DNA of 14,426 nucleotides, taken from assembly GCA_025923175.1 (NCBI GenBank), contig JAICGL010000034.1, positions 1 to 14,426 on the forward strand, in the 5' to 3' direction. The notes under the pieces are model-generated. The model was not told the origin of the DNA, made no database searches, and was given only the letters and a program-made list of their open reading frames with translations. The translations under genes were made by a program, and so were the position numbers. The stretch comes from Acidimicrobiia bacterium. GTDB lineage: Bacteria > Actinomycetota > Acidimicrobiia > IMCC26256 > BP-133. Below are positions 5,760-11,388 of this stretch, in pieces (within the stretch, counting starts at the first letter, position 1; every line of letters starts with the position of its first letter).

Positions 5760-5835
5760 TGGTAGCGGTGGGCGGACTCGAACCGCCGACGCCGCGATTA
5801 TGAGCCGCGTGCTCTGCCAACTGAGCTACACCGCC
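5760..5835 (-). tRNA. tRNA-Met elongator (anticodon CAT), 3' CCA encoded
   Basis: The cloverleaf has acceptor GGCGGTG/CACCGCT, D stem GCTC/GAGC, anticodon stem CGCGG/TCGCG with loop CTCATAA (anticodon CAT), T stem GGCGG/CCGCC, discriminator A, and an encoded CCA (5760-5762). The anticodon stem lacks the three G-C pairs of initiator tRNA, so it is elongator Met; tRNA-Ile2 read through lysidine is less likely given its place between tRNA-Thr and rpmG. The first acceptor pair is G1-U72, a wobble pair. Without CCA the tRNA spans 5763-5835. Confidence 0.95.
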
Positions 5836-5840
5836 AGGAG

Positions 5841-5913
5841 AGCCCCCTTACGGAATCGAACCGTAGACCCCTTCCTTACCATGGAAGTGCTCTGCCGTCT
5901 GAGCTAAGGGGGC
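5841..5913 (-). tRNA. tRNA-Thr (anticodon GGT)
   Basis: The 73-base cloverleaf has acceptor GCCCCCT/AGGGGGC, D stem GCTC/GAGC, anticodon stem CTTCC/GGAAG with loop ATGGTAA (anticodon GGT), T stem TACGG/CCGTA, and discriminator U. CCA is not encoded. Only 5 bases separate it from tRNA-Met, so both are cut from one precursor that also carries rpmG. Confidence 0.97.
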
Positions 5914-5925
5914 GGACCGGCGGTC

Positions 5926-5931
5926 AGTGTA
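5926..5931 (-). promoter_or_regulatory. Candidate -10 for the tRNA-Thr/tRNA-Met/rpmG unit
   Basis: TACACT on the minus strand lies 12 bases before the tRNA-Thr 5' end, which suits a transcript starting a few bases upstream of the mature tRNA. No recognisable -35 is seen at 16-18 bases, so this is a weak call based on position. Confidence 0.35.
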
Positions 5932-5977
5932 CTCGGCCCGACGCCCGGGCCCGGCCCCCGGAAACTTCCTCAGAAAA

Positions 5978-5993
5978 CATGTTACGTATGATG
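5978..5993. promoter_or_regulatory. Dyad-symmetric site overlapping a -10-like element upstream of the secreted-protein gene
   Basis: The plus strand reads CATgtTACGTAtgATG, symmetric at 12 of 16 positions and centred on a perfect TACGTA. It contains the -10-like hexamer TATGAT (5987-5992) for the plus-strand gene at 6076. It lies in an AT-richer patch of an otherwise very GC-rich region. It could be an operator. The -35 region at 17 bases is poor; an ECF-style GGAAAC lies further upstream (about 5960-5965), with spacing that does not fit cleanly. Confidence 0.4.
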
Positions 5994-6075
5994 TCTCTGG
6001 GGTAAGAGTGGCCGGAGAGAGGGAGCGGGCTCACCGCGCCCTTTCGGTCCGACTTCAAAACCAGGGAGGACGCAG

Positions 6076-6573
6076 ATGATTCGGCAGACACCGACCCGGC
6101 GGCTGAGGGTCGTCGCCCTTGCCGTTGCCGCCGTCGGAATGCTGGCCACCGCTGCGCTGGCCGCCACCTCGACAGCACCCAAGGGCACGTACGGCAAGTC
6201 GTCCGGGTACGGCGGTTACGGCGGCACCCGATCGTCGGGGTCGGGGTTCGGCTCGGAGGGCGGTTCGGGCGGGTACGCCGACGGGTCAGGCGGATACTCG
6301 GACGGCGGGTACTCCGATGGCGGCCCGGACGGATACTCGGGCGGCGGGTCGGGCTACTCGGACGGGGGGACCAGCGGAGGTACGGACGACGGCTCGGCGC
6401 CCGATGACGGGACGTCCGACAAGGGCAAGAAGGACAAGAAAAACAAGAAGGACAAGAAGGACAAGGACAAAGACGACAAGGCCAAGAAGCCTGTGAAGAA
6501 GGACAAGGGCGACGACCAGGACGGCAGGAAGGATCCCGACGCTGCGGGCGACGACGCCCAGCAGACCCGCTGA
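6076..6573 (+). CDS. Secreted low-complexity protein (Gly/Tyr/Ser/Asp-rich, Lys/Asp tail)
   Basis: I do not recognise this gene. The 165-residue product begins with a good Sec-type signal peptide: basic MIRQTPTRRLR, hydrophobic VVALAVAAVGMLATAALA, and likely cleavage after an Ala near residue 29 or 30. Residues 37-100 are rich in Gly, Tyr and Ser with irregular copies of GGYSDGG, GYGGYGG and GSGYSDGG. Residues 100-114 are Asp/Thr/Ser-rich. Residues 115-153 are an almost pure Lys/Asp segment (KGKKDKKNKKDKKDKDKDD). There is no Cys, lipobox, sortase motif or folded domain, so the mature protein is probably disordered and exported. The ATG has GGGAGG 6 bases upstream. It is the first of two plus-strand genes in an otherwise minus-strand housekeeping region. 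A structural cell-surface, adhesive or metal-binding role is conceivable but unproven. Confidence 0.8.
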   Translation: MIRQTPTRRLRVVALAVAAVGMLATAALAATSTAPKGTYGKSSGYGGYGGTRSSGSGFGSEGGSGGYADGSGGYSDGGYSDGGPDGYSGGGSGYSDGGTSGGTDDGSAPDDGTSDKGKKDKKNKKDKKDKDKDDKAKKPVKKDKGDDQDGRKDPDAAGDDAQQTR

Positions 6574-6639
6574 CCGTCATCGCCCCCGGCGCGACCTGTG
6601 CCGGTGCGGTCAGTCCTCCAGCGGTCCGTGACGGGGGGC

Positions 6640-6655
6640 GGAGCCGACGGCCATG
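6640..6655 (+). promoter_or_regulatory. Ribosome binding site and ATG out of frame with the glycosyltransferase reading frame
   Basis: GGAG (6640-6643) stands 9 bases before ATG (6653-6655), a normal initiation site. Read directly, the ATG opens an Arg-rich frame (MAGGLRPRAGRRRLGRR) that looks like a shadow. The true hydrophobic frame is one base away (codon 6657, CTG). Removing one G after the ATG would give MLAVSALALVAAVWAVVGSA, a clean first membrane helix. Confidence 0.5.
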
Positions 6656-6701
6656 GCTGGCGGTCTCCGCCCTCGCGCTGGTCGCCGCCGTCTGGGCCGT
6701 C

Positions 6702-8165
6702 GTGGGTTCGGCGCTGTTCGTCCCTCGCCTGACCGACAACGGGGACGAGGCCGTCTACCTCCTCCAGGCGGAGTCGTTCCGGGCCGGCCACCTCTTCCCA
6801 CCGGCTGCCGAGCCGACCAGGGCGTTCCTGCCGTGGCTGTCGACCACGAACGGCCGGCACTACGTCACGAAGTACACGCCCGTCTTCCCGGGGTTCATCG
6901 CCGGCAGTCAGTGGATGTTCGGTTCGGAGCGAGCGGCGCTGGCGCTGGTGGCGGCCGGGGCCGTGGTGGCCTGTTACCACCTGGCCCGGGAGATCCTCCG
7001 CCGCCGGCGGGTCGCAGTCGTGGCCGCCGCCTTTCTGGCAGGGTCTCCCCTCTTCGCGATCCAGAGCGTCACGTACCTGAGCTATCTGTTCAACGCGGCC
7101 CTGCTGATGGGCTTCGCCGCCGCCCTGCTAGCCGGTGTCCGGCGCCGGTCGCGTCCCTTGCTGGCGCTCGGGGGACTCCTCTTCGGGCTGGCGCTGTTCG
7201 CCCGGCCATTCGACGCCATCCTCTTCGCCGGACCGCTCCTGGGCTGGTGGGGGTGGTCGGGGAGGCACCGGATCCGGCGGCTTGTCTCCGACGCCGCCTG
7301 GATCGGTCTCGGCGCCGTCCCGCCGCTCGTGGGCATGGCCGTCTATTTCCAACTGGCGACCGGCAGCTTCTTCCGGCCGCCGTTCACGTTCGTCGGCCCG
7401 AGCGACACGCTCGGCTTCGGGCCGAAACGGATGTACGCCGAGATGCCGTTCCTCGACTACACCCCGGGCCGGGCGCTGCTGGCCTTGGGCCGGCTGGTCG
7501 TCCTGACCGGATTCTGGGGGTTCGGCGGGCTTCTCCTGATCGGCCTGGCGGTGATGGGTTACCGCGGCCTCTGCCGAGGACCCGGGCGCTGGCTGGCGCT
7601 GGTGGCCGTGACCGTGCCGCTGGGCTACCTGTTCTTCTGGGGCAGCTTCTCTTCCAGCGAGTGGGGCGGACCGTGGCGGTTCGGGCCGTTTTACTGGCTG
7701 CCGGTGATCGTCCCGGGAAGCATCGCGGCGGCGGCCGGGTTCGCTCGCCTGTGGCGCTGGGACCCCGTCGTCGCCCGCTTCGTCCTCGCCGGGATGGCGG
7801 CACTGAGCCTCTTCGTGACCGTCCGAGCTCTCGGTGAGCACCAGCGGTTCGGCGTCGAGCGGGACCGGCTCTACGCCGCGCCGCTGGCCGCCGCCGCCTC
7901 GCTCGATCGGGCCGTGGTGTTCCTTCCCCCGCTGGACGGGCCCTGGTTGCTGCAGCCGTTCTCCCTGGCCCGCAACGCCTCCTTCGATGGACCGGTGGTC
8001 TGGGCGATCGATCGGGGCGCCCCCCGGAACCTCGACGTCGTCCGCCGCCTAGCCGGGAGGACTCCCTACCGGGTCGTGCCAGGCCCCAGCCGGCGCTCCC
8101 CTACCCGGCTCCAGCAGCTGGCGGTCGTCGACGGCCGGCTCGTTCCAATCGATCTGACGCAATGA
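6702..8165 (+). CDS. GT-C type membrane glycosyltransferase-like protein (PMT/ArnT-like), N-terminus unresolved
   Basis: The product resembles the GT-C superfamily, which transfers sugars from polyprenyl-phosphate donors on the outer membrane face. The 487-residue reading from GTG 6702 has about nine or ten membrane helices, and a Gly-Asp-Glu motif (DNGDEAVYLLQAESFRAG, residues 12-29) in the first external loop, where the catalytic acidic residues of PMT/ArnT enzymes lie. The C-terminal soluble part begins near residue 400 (RAVVFLPPLDGPWLLQPF). The helix that should precede the acidic motif (PWLAVSALALVAAVWAVVG) lies upstream of 6702 in the same open frame. No ATG, GTG or TTG precedes it in frame, and GTG 6702 has no ribosome binding site. 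So either a rare start (CTG 6657 or 6570) or a one-base error near 6655 is likely. A strong hairpin follows the TGA stop. The exact substrate is unknown. Confidence 0.75.
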   Translation: MGSALFVPRLTDNGDEAVYLLQAESFRAGHLFPPAAEPTRAFLPWLSTTNGRHYVTKYTPVFPGFIAGSQWMFGSERAALALVAAGAVVACYHLAREILRRRRVAVVAAAFLAGSPLFAIQSVTYLSYLFNAALLMGFAAALLAGVRRRSRPLLALGGLLFGLALFARPFDAILFAGPLLGWWGWSGRHRIRRLVSDAAWIGLGAVPPLVGMAVYFQLATGSFFRPPFTFVGPSDTLGFGPKRMYAEMPFLDYTPGRALLALGRLVVLTGFWGFGGLLLIGLAVMGYRGLCRGPGRWLALVAVTVPLGYLFFWGSFSSSEWGGPWRFGPFYWLPVIVPGSIAAAAGFARLWRWDPVVARFVLAGMAALSLFVTVRALGEHQRFGVERDRLYAAPLAAAASLDRAVVFLPPLDGPWLLQPFSLARNASFDGPVVWAIDRGAPRNLDVVRRLAGRTPYRVVPGPSRRSPTRLQQLAVVDGRLVPIDLTQ

Positions 8166-8167
8166 AG

Positions 8168-8204
8168 AAGGCCCGGGTCGGAGGAGCCTCCAGACCTGGG
8201 CCTT
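8168..8204. terminator. Bidirectional terminator hairpin between the glycosyltransferase gene and tRNA-Tyr
   Basis: AAGGCCCGGGTC (8168-8179) pairs with GACCTGGGCCTT (8193-8204): 12 bp with a single G-U pair and a 13-base loop. The flanking A and T bases allow it to work on either strand, although neither U-run is long. It separates the plus-strand gene ending at 8165 from the minus-strand tRNA ending at 8212. Confidence 0.75.
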
Positions 8205-8211
8205 TACTCAG

Positions 8212-8292
8212 TGGGCCGGGGTGGGTTCGAACCACCGTAGCTTCCGCAGCGGTTTTACAGACCGCCTCCTTTGGCCTCTCGGACACCGACCC
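8212..8292 (-). tRNA. tRNA-Tyr (anticodon GTA)
   Basis: This is an 81-base class II tRNA. It has acceptor GGGTCGG/CCGGCCC with one G-U pair, anticodon stem GCGGT/ACCGC with loop CTGTAAA (anticodon GTA), a long variable arm (about TGCGGAAGCTAC), T stem GGTGG/CCACC with TTCGAAC loop, and discriminator A. CCA is not encoded. It stands alone, divergent from yajQ. Confidence 0.97.
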
Positions 8293-8301
8293 GAGGGCGC
8301 C

Positions 8302-8308
8302 TAGCATA
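8302..8308. promoter_or_regulatory. Overlapping divergent -10 elements for yajQ (+) and tRNA-Tyr (-)
   Basis: The heptamer TAGCATA reads TAGCAT on the plus strand (8302-8307) and TATGCT on the minus strand (8303-8308). On the plus strand the ATG of yajQ begins 7 bases later, as expected for a leaderless mRNA. On the minus strand the tRNA-Tyr 5' end is 10 bases away. A weak plus-strand -35 (CGGACA, 8280-8285) lies inside the tRNA gene. This is inferred from spacing. Confidence 0.5.
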
Positions 8309-8314
8309 GCGGGC

Positions 8315-8803
8315 ATGCCTAGTTTCGATGTCGTCTCGCAGGTCGACATGCAGGAGGTCCGGAACGCGATCGACCAGGCGTCGCGCGAGATCGCGAACCG
8401 GTTCGACTTCAAGGGTACCGACAGCACGATCGACCTCTCCGGGACGGAGATCACGCTGCACTCCAACACGGAGCAGAAGCTCAAGTCGCTGGTTCAGGTG
8501 ATGGAGGAGAAGTTCGTCCGCCGTAACGTGCCGTTGAAGGCGCTGGCCTACGGCAAGGTCCAGGAAGCGGCCAAGGGGACGGCCCGCCAGGTAATCACCC
8601 TCAACGTCGGGATTTCCGACGAGAAGGCTCGCGAGATCAACAAGTTCATCAAGGCCGAAGGCCCGAAGGGTGTCCAGAGCCAGGTCCAGGGGGATCAGCT
8701 CCGCGTGACGGGCAAGAAGCGCGACGACCTGCAGGCGACCATCGCCGCGCTGAAGGGACACGATTTCGACGTGCCCCTTCAGTACGTGAACTTCAGAGAC
8801 TGA
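8315..8803 (+). CDS. yajQ: YajQ family cyclic-di-GMP/nucleotide-binding protein
   Basis: YajQ (UPF0234) proteins are small two-domain RNP-fold proteins; some bind cyclic di-GMP or nucleic acid, and in Xanthomonas a homologue acts as a c-di-GMP effector. The 162-residue product is full length and strongly conserved. Hallmarks are MPSFDVVSQVDMQEVRNAIDQA, EIANRFDFKGTDSTIDL, the central VRRNVPLKALAYGKVQEAAKGTARQVITL, and a C-terminal half with INKFIKAEGPKGVQSQVQGDQLRVTGKKRDDLQATIAALK ending PLQYVNFRD. I start at ATG 8315, where homology begins; the same frame extends back to 8162, but that reads through a terminator and antisense to tRNA-Tyr. The ATG has no ribosome binding site and lies 7 bases after a -10-like element, so it is probably leaderless. 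Confidence 0.95.
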   Translation: MPSFDVVSQVDMQEVRNAIDQASREIANRFDFKGTDSTIDLSGTEITLHSNTEQKLKSLVQVMEEKFVRRNVPLKALAYGKVQEAAKGTARQVITLNVGISDEKAREINKFIKAEGPKGVQSQVQGDQLRVTGKKRDDLQATIAALKGHDFDVPLQYVNFRD

Positions 8804-8804
8804 C

Positions 8805-8824
8805 AGCGCCTCGGTCGAGGCGCT
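8805..8824. terminator. Hairpin between convergent yajQ and htpX
   Basis: AGCGCCTC-GGTC-GAGGCGCT is a perfect 8-bp stem with a 4-base loop, starting one base after the yajQ stop codon and overlapping the htpX stop. No U-run follows on either strand, so any termination would be of the hairpin-only type often proposed for actinobacteria. Confidence 0.6.
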
Positions 8825-9683
8825 AAAAGCCCCGGGCGGGGTTCATCCCGCGCAGCCGCTCGACCCGCGCCTCCGTCGGAGGGTGGGTCGTGAACAGGTT
8901 GCCGAAGCTCACCTTGCGACCCGTCAGCGGGTTGACGATGTACTTCTGGGCCTGGGCGGGCTGCACGTCCATGGGGATCTGCCGGGCGGCCTGGTCCAGC
9001 TTGAGCAGCGCCCGGGCGAGCGGCTCACCGTCGCCGATGAGCCGCGCCCCGCTGCGGTCGGCCTCGAACTCACGGCTGCGCGAGAGAGCCATCTGCAGCA
9101 GTCCGGCGGCCATCGGGGCCAGCAGGGCGAGCAGCAGGATGGCAATGGGGTTGCCACCCTCGTCGTCGTCCCGGTGGCCGCCGAACATGGCGCCCCACAT
9201 GGCCATGTTGGCCACGAAGCTGATACCGGTGGCGATGGCAGCGGCCACGGAGCCGATCAGGATGTCGCGGTTCCCGACGTGGGAGATTTCATGGGCCAGC
9301 ACCCCCCGCAACTCGTTCCAGTCGAGAATGTTGAGGATGCCCTGCGTCACCGCCACGGCAGCGTGGCTCGGGTTCCGCCCGGTGGCGAACGCGTTGGGCT
9401 GGAGGTCGGGTGTCACGTACAGCTTGGGCATGGGCATGCCCGCCTGCACCGTAAGGTCCCGCATGATCCGGTAGTACTCCGGCATCTGCTCCTCGGTGAC
9501 CGGCACCGCTCGCGCCGCCTTGATGGCGATCTTGTCGGAGAACCAGTAGGAGCCGCCGACCATCAGGAGCGCGAGGCCGAAGCCGAGGACTGCCCCACCC
9601 CGGCCGAAGAACGAGCCGATGAGGACCATGAGCCCGCCGAGGCCAGCCAGGAGGACGAAGGTCTTGAACGTGTTCTTGTGCAT
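8823..9683 (-). CDS. htpX: Membrane zinc metalloprotease HtpX (M48 family)
   Basis: HtpX is an integral-membrane endopeptidase that clears misfolded membrane proteins. The product from ATG 9683 has 286 residues, the family's usual length. Two N-terminal membrane helices (FVLLAGLGGLMVLIGSFF and AVLGFGLALLMVGGSYWF) are followed by the conserved PKLYVTPDLQPNAFATGRNP segment. The zinc motif HEISH falls at about residues 131-135, with the third ligand Glu in EADRSGA near 207. Two more hydrophobic segments lie between them. The C-terminus has LFTTHPPTEARVERLR, a family signature. AGGTG lies 9 bases before ATG 9683; alternatives at 9692 (ATG) and 9695 (GTG) add three or four residues. It follows the small phosphatase gene by about 53 bases. 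Confidence 0.96.
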   Translation of the reverse strand: MHKNTFKTFVLLAGLGGLMVLIGSFFGRGGAVLGFGLALLMVGGSYWFSDKIAIKAARAVPVTEEQMPEYYRIMRDLTVQAGMPMPKLYVTPDLQPNAFATGRNPSHAAVAVTQGILNILDWNELRGVLAHEISHVGNRDILIGSVAAAIATGISFVANMAMWGAMFGGHRDDDEGGNPIAILLLALLAPMAAGLLQMALSRSREFEADRSGARLIGDGEPLARALLKLDQAARQIPMDVQPAQAQKYIVNPLTGRKVSFGNLFTTHPPTEARVERLRGMNPARGF

Positions 9684-9736
9684 GTTTGGCATCACCTACC
9701 TGATGTAACGGTATCGGCGGCCAAGTCGTTCCAGGC

Positions 9737-10216
9737 TCAGTCGTAATAGCCCGAATGGATATAGATGCACGGGACGCCATTGTCCCGGAACATCTCGGCG
9801 TTGCGGCGGTCGTCCTCGAAGGCCAGGCGGAGGTCGAAGCCTTTGGCCCGGAGGTCGGCGATGGCGTCCTCTTTGAACTCCCGGGCCATCGAGTAGTCGC
9901 CGCCTTCCCGCATCAGGAGCGCGTCCCAGCGAATGCCGTAGCGGGCCAGCCAGGCTTCGGTCAGTTGGTGCACCCGAGCCGGGCGGCCGGTGAGGAGCAT
10001 GATCCGGAGGTTCGGGTCGAGGAGGTCGAGCAGCGTTTTGACCTCCTCGATCACGTGGTCTTCGCCGCAGGCGTCGAAGAAGCCGCGCCAGTCAGGAAAG
10101 GGTTCTTCCAGATAGTGCTGGCGGCGGGCGGCATCGGACAGGACGCCGTCGATGTCGACGACGACCGTCGGGCCCGGTTCGACGGTCCCGTCCCGCCAGG
10201 TCCAGTGCTGTCCCAT
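9737..10216 (-). CDS. Small HAD-superfamily phosphatase, polynucleotide 3'-phosphatase (PseT) type
   Basis: This 159-residue protein has the complete HAD catalytic set: motif I VVVDIDGVLSD (nucleophile Asp21, acid/base Asp23), motif II LLTGRP (Thr76-Pro79), the LLMREGGDYSMAREFKEDAI region with motif III Lys115, and motif IV FEDDRRNAEMFRDNGVPC (Asp135/Asp136). The pattern LxMR-x-GD...K before FEDD resembles the phosphatase domain of T4 polynucleotide kinase, without the kinase domain. I chose ATG 10216, where homology begins; it is 2 bases after the stop of the MidA-like gene, so the two are probably translationally coupled. The upstream frame extension only shadows that gene. RNA/DNA 3'-end repair or dephosphorylation of a small metabolite are both possible; the substrate cannot be told from sequence. 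Confidence 0.82.
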   Translation of the reverse strand: MGQHWTWRDGTVEPGPTVVVDIDGVLSDAARRQHYLEEPFPDWRGFFDACGEDHVIEEVKTLLDLLDPNLRIMLLTGRPARVHQLTEAWLARYGIRWDALLMREGGDYSMAREFKEDAIADLRAKGFDLRLAFEDDRRNAEMFRDNGVPCIYIHSGYYD

Positions 10217-10218
10217 CG

Positions 10219-11358
10219 TTAGAGCTTCTTCCCCAGGATCGTGACCCGGTGCGCACCGAGACCGCCCGGGTCGAGGAGGGCGTCGGCCTCGTGGACCCGG
10301 CTGCGGGCGGTGAGGGCGGCGAGGTCGTTGGCGCTGCGGCCGTGCCAGGCGACTCGGGCTTCTTCGACCAGCGCGTCGACGCCAAGGGAACGGAGCCACT
10401 CGGCCTGGGTCGTCTCGGTCAGGACCGACAGGCCGGCGGCGGCCGCCGCCCGACGGAGCGCTTCGATCGGGACGTCGGCGGTGATGTCCTGGGAACCGGG
10501 ATGGTCGAGCGGCGAGCTCCCCCGCTGCTGGGCCCGGTAGGTGCGAAGCCATCCAGCCTGCCCCCGGGCGGCGAGCTCCTCGACGGGAGCGGCGTAGTCG
10601 ACGATGGCGACGACACCACGGCGCAGCATCGCCGCAGCCGAACGGAGCCACTCGGGAAGGGCGGTAGGCACGGGGATCCGGGAGCCGGCCGGAATGGCGA
10701 TCCCGTCGGCGAGCCGGTCCGCACGAACGGCGAGGCTCTCGTCCGCCGGAAGGGCGACCTCGGCGAAGGACGCTCCGACCTCACCGACCCGGATCTCGTT
10801 CCAGCCTTCGGCGGTTCGCTCGACGATCCGGAACGGCAAGTTGTCGACCAGCTCGTTGGCGAACACGACTCCGATGGCTGGACCGGCCGGGAGCCCCTCC
10901 AGCGCGGTGACCATCGGGCCGGTGCCCGGGACGGCAACGGGTTCATCGTCGGGTTCGGGTGGGACGGCGGGGCCGAGGACAAGCTCGGCGGATTCGAGCG
11001 GGAGGTGCTCGGACTGGACGGCCCGAAGGCCGCCGGATCGTTCGACGAGCACGTAGCGGAGTGCGGCGGCGCAGCGGGGTTCGGCCCGCAGGACGTCGCG
11101 GGCGAGTTGTCCCCGGCCGGCGCCGGCATCGATGACGAGAAACGGGTCGGGCTGGCCCAGCTGGTCCCACCAGTCGTCGGCTGCCCGGGCCACCAGAGTG
11201 CCGAACAGGGAGCCGACTTCCACGCTGGTGATGAAGTCGCCACCGGAGCGGCCCGCTCCTGCAGCGCGCGTGAAGAAGCCGCCCTCGCTGTCATAGAGGG
11301 CGGCCTCCATCCAATCGTCGAAGGACAGCGGACCCTGGCGGCGGATCCGTTCCGCCAA
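10219..11358 (-). CDS. MidA/NDUFAF7-family SAM-dependent methyltransferase
   Basis: In mitochondria this family (PF02636; NDUFAF7, MidA) methylates an arginine of the complex I subunit NDUFS2 and is needed for complex I assembly. The 379-residue product shows IRRQGPLSFDDWMEAALYDSEGGFFTR at the N-terminus (family pattern GPISF..FM..ALY...GYY), then FITSVEVGSLFGTL, the SAM-binding motif LVIDAGAGRGQLARDVL (residues 74-90), and VVFANELVDNLPFRIV, matching the family NELLDALP motif. It lies 30 bases after nuoN. TTG 11358 is the only standard start, but it has no close ribosome binding site. CTG 11370 has GGAGG 5 bases upstream and would give four more residues (N-terminus MAARLAERIRRQ), so a CTG start is plausible. 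Confidence 0.88.
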   Translation of the reverse strand: MAERIRRQGPLSFDDWMEAALYDSEGGFFTRAAGAGRSGGDFITSVEVGSLFGTLVARAADDWWDQLGQPDPFLVIDAGAGRGQLARDVLRAEPRCAAALRYVLVERSGGLRAVQSEHLPLESAELVLGPAVPPEPDDEPVAVPGTGPMVTALEGLPAGPAIGVVFANELVDNLPFRIVERTAEGWNEIRVGEVGASFAEVALPADESLAVRADRLADGIAIPAGSRIPVPTALPEWLRSAAAMLRRGVVAIVDYAAPVEELAARGQAGWLRTYRAQQRGSSPLDHPGSQDITADVPIEALRRAAAAAGLSVLTETTQAEWLRSLGVDALVEEARVAWHGRSANDLAALTARSRVHEADALLDPGGLGAHRVTILGKKL

Positions 11359-11388
11359 GCGGGCAGCCAGGTCTGCCTCCCCCGCTAT

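Noticed and set aside
5924..6739. A 271-codon minus-strand frame opposite the secreted-protein gene
   Set aside because: It is very rich in Ser, Pro and Arg, which is the antisense image of Gly/Asp/Lys codons; the plus-strand frame has a signal peptide and a good ribosome binding site.
6653..7837. A 394-codon plus-strand frame starting at ATG 6653, overlapping the glycosyltransferase gene
   Set aside because: Its translation is Arg/Gly/Pro-rich without membrane helices, whereas the frame ending at 8165 encodes a coherent multi-helix membrane protein. Only its start site is of interest.
8162..8314. N-terminal extension of yajQ to 8162
   Set aside because: The extension would read through a terminator hairpin and antisense to tRNA-Tyr; conserved YajQ sequence begins at 8315.
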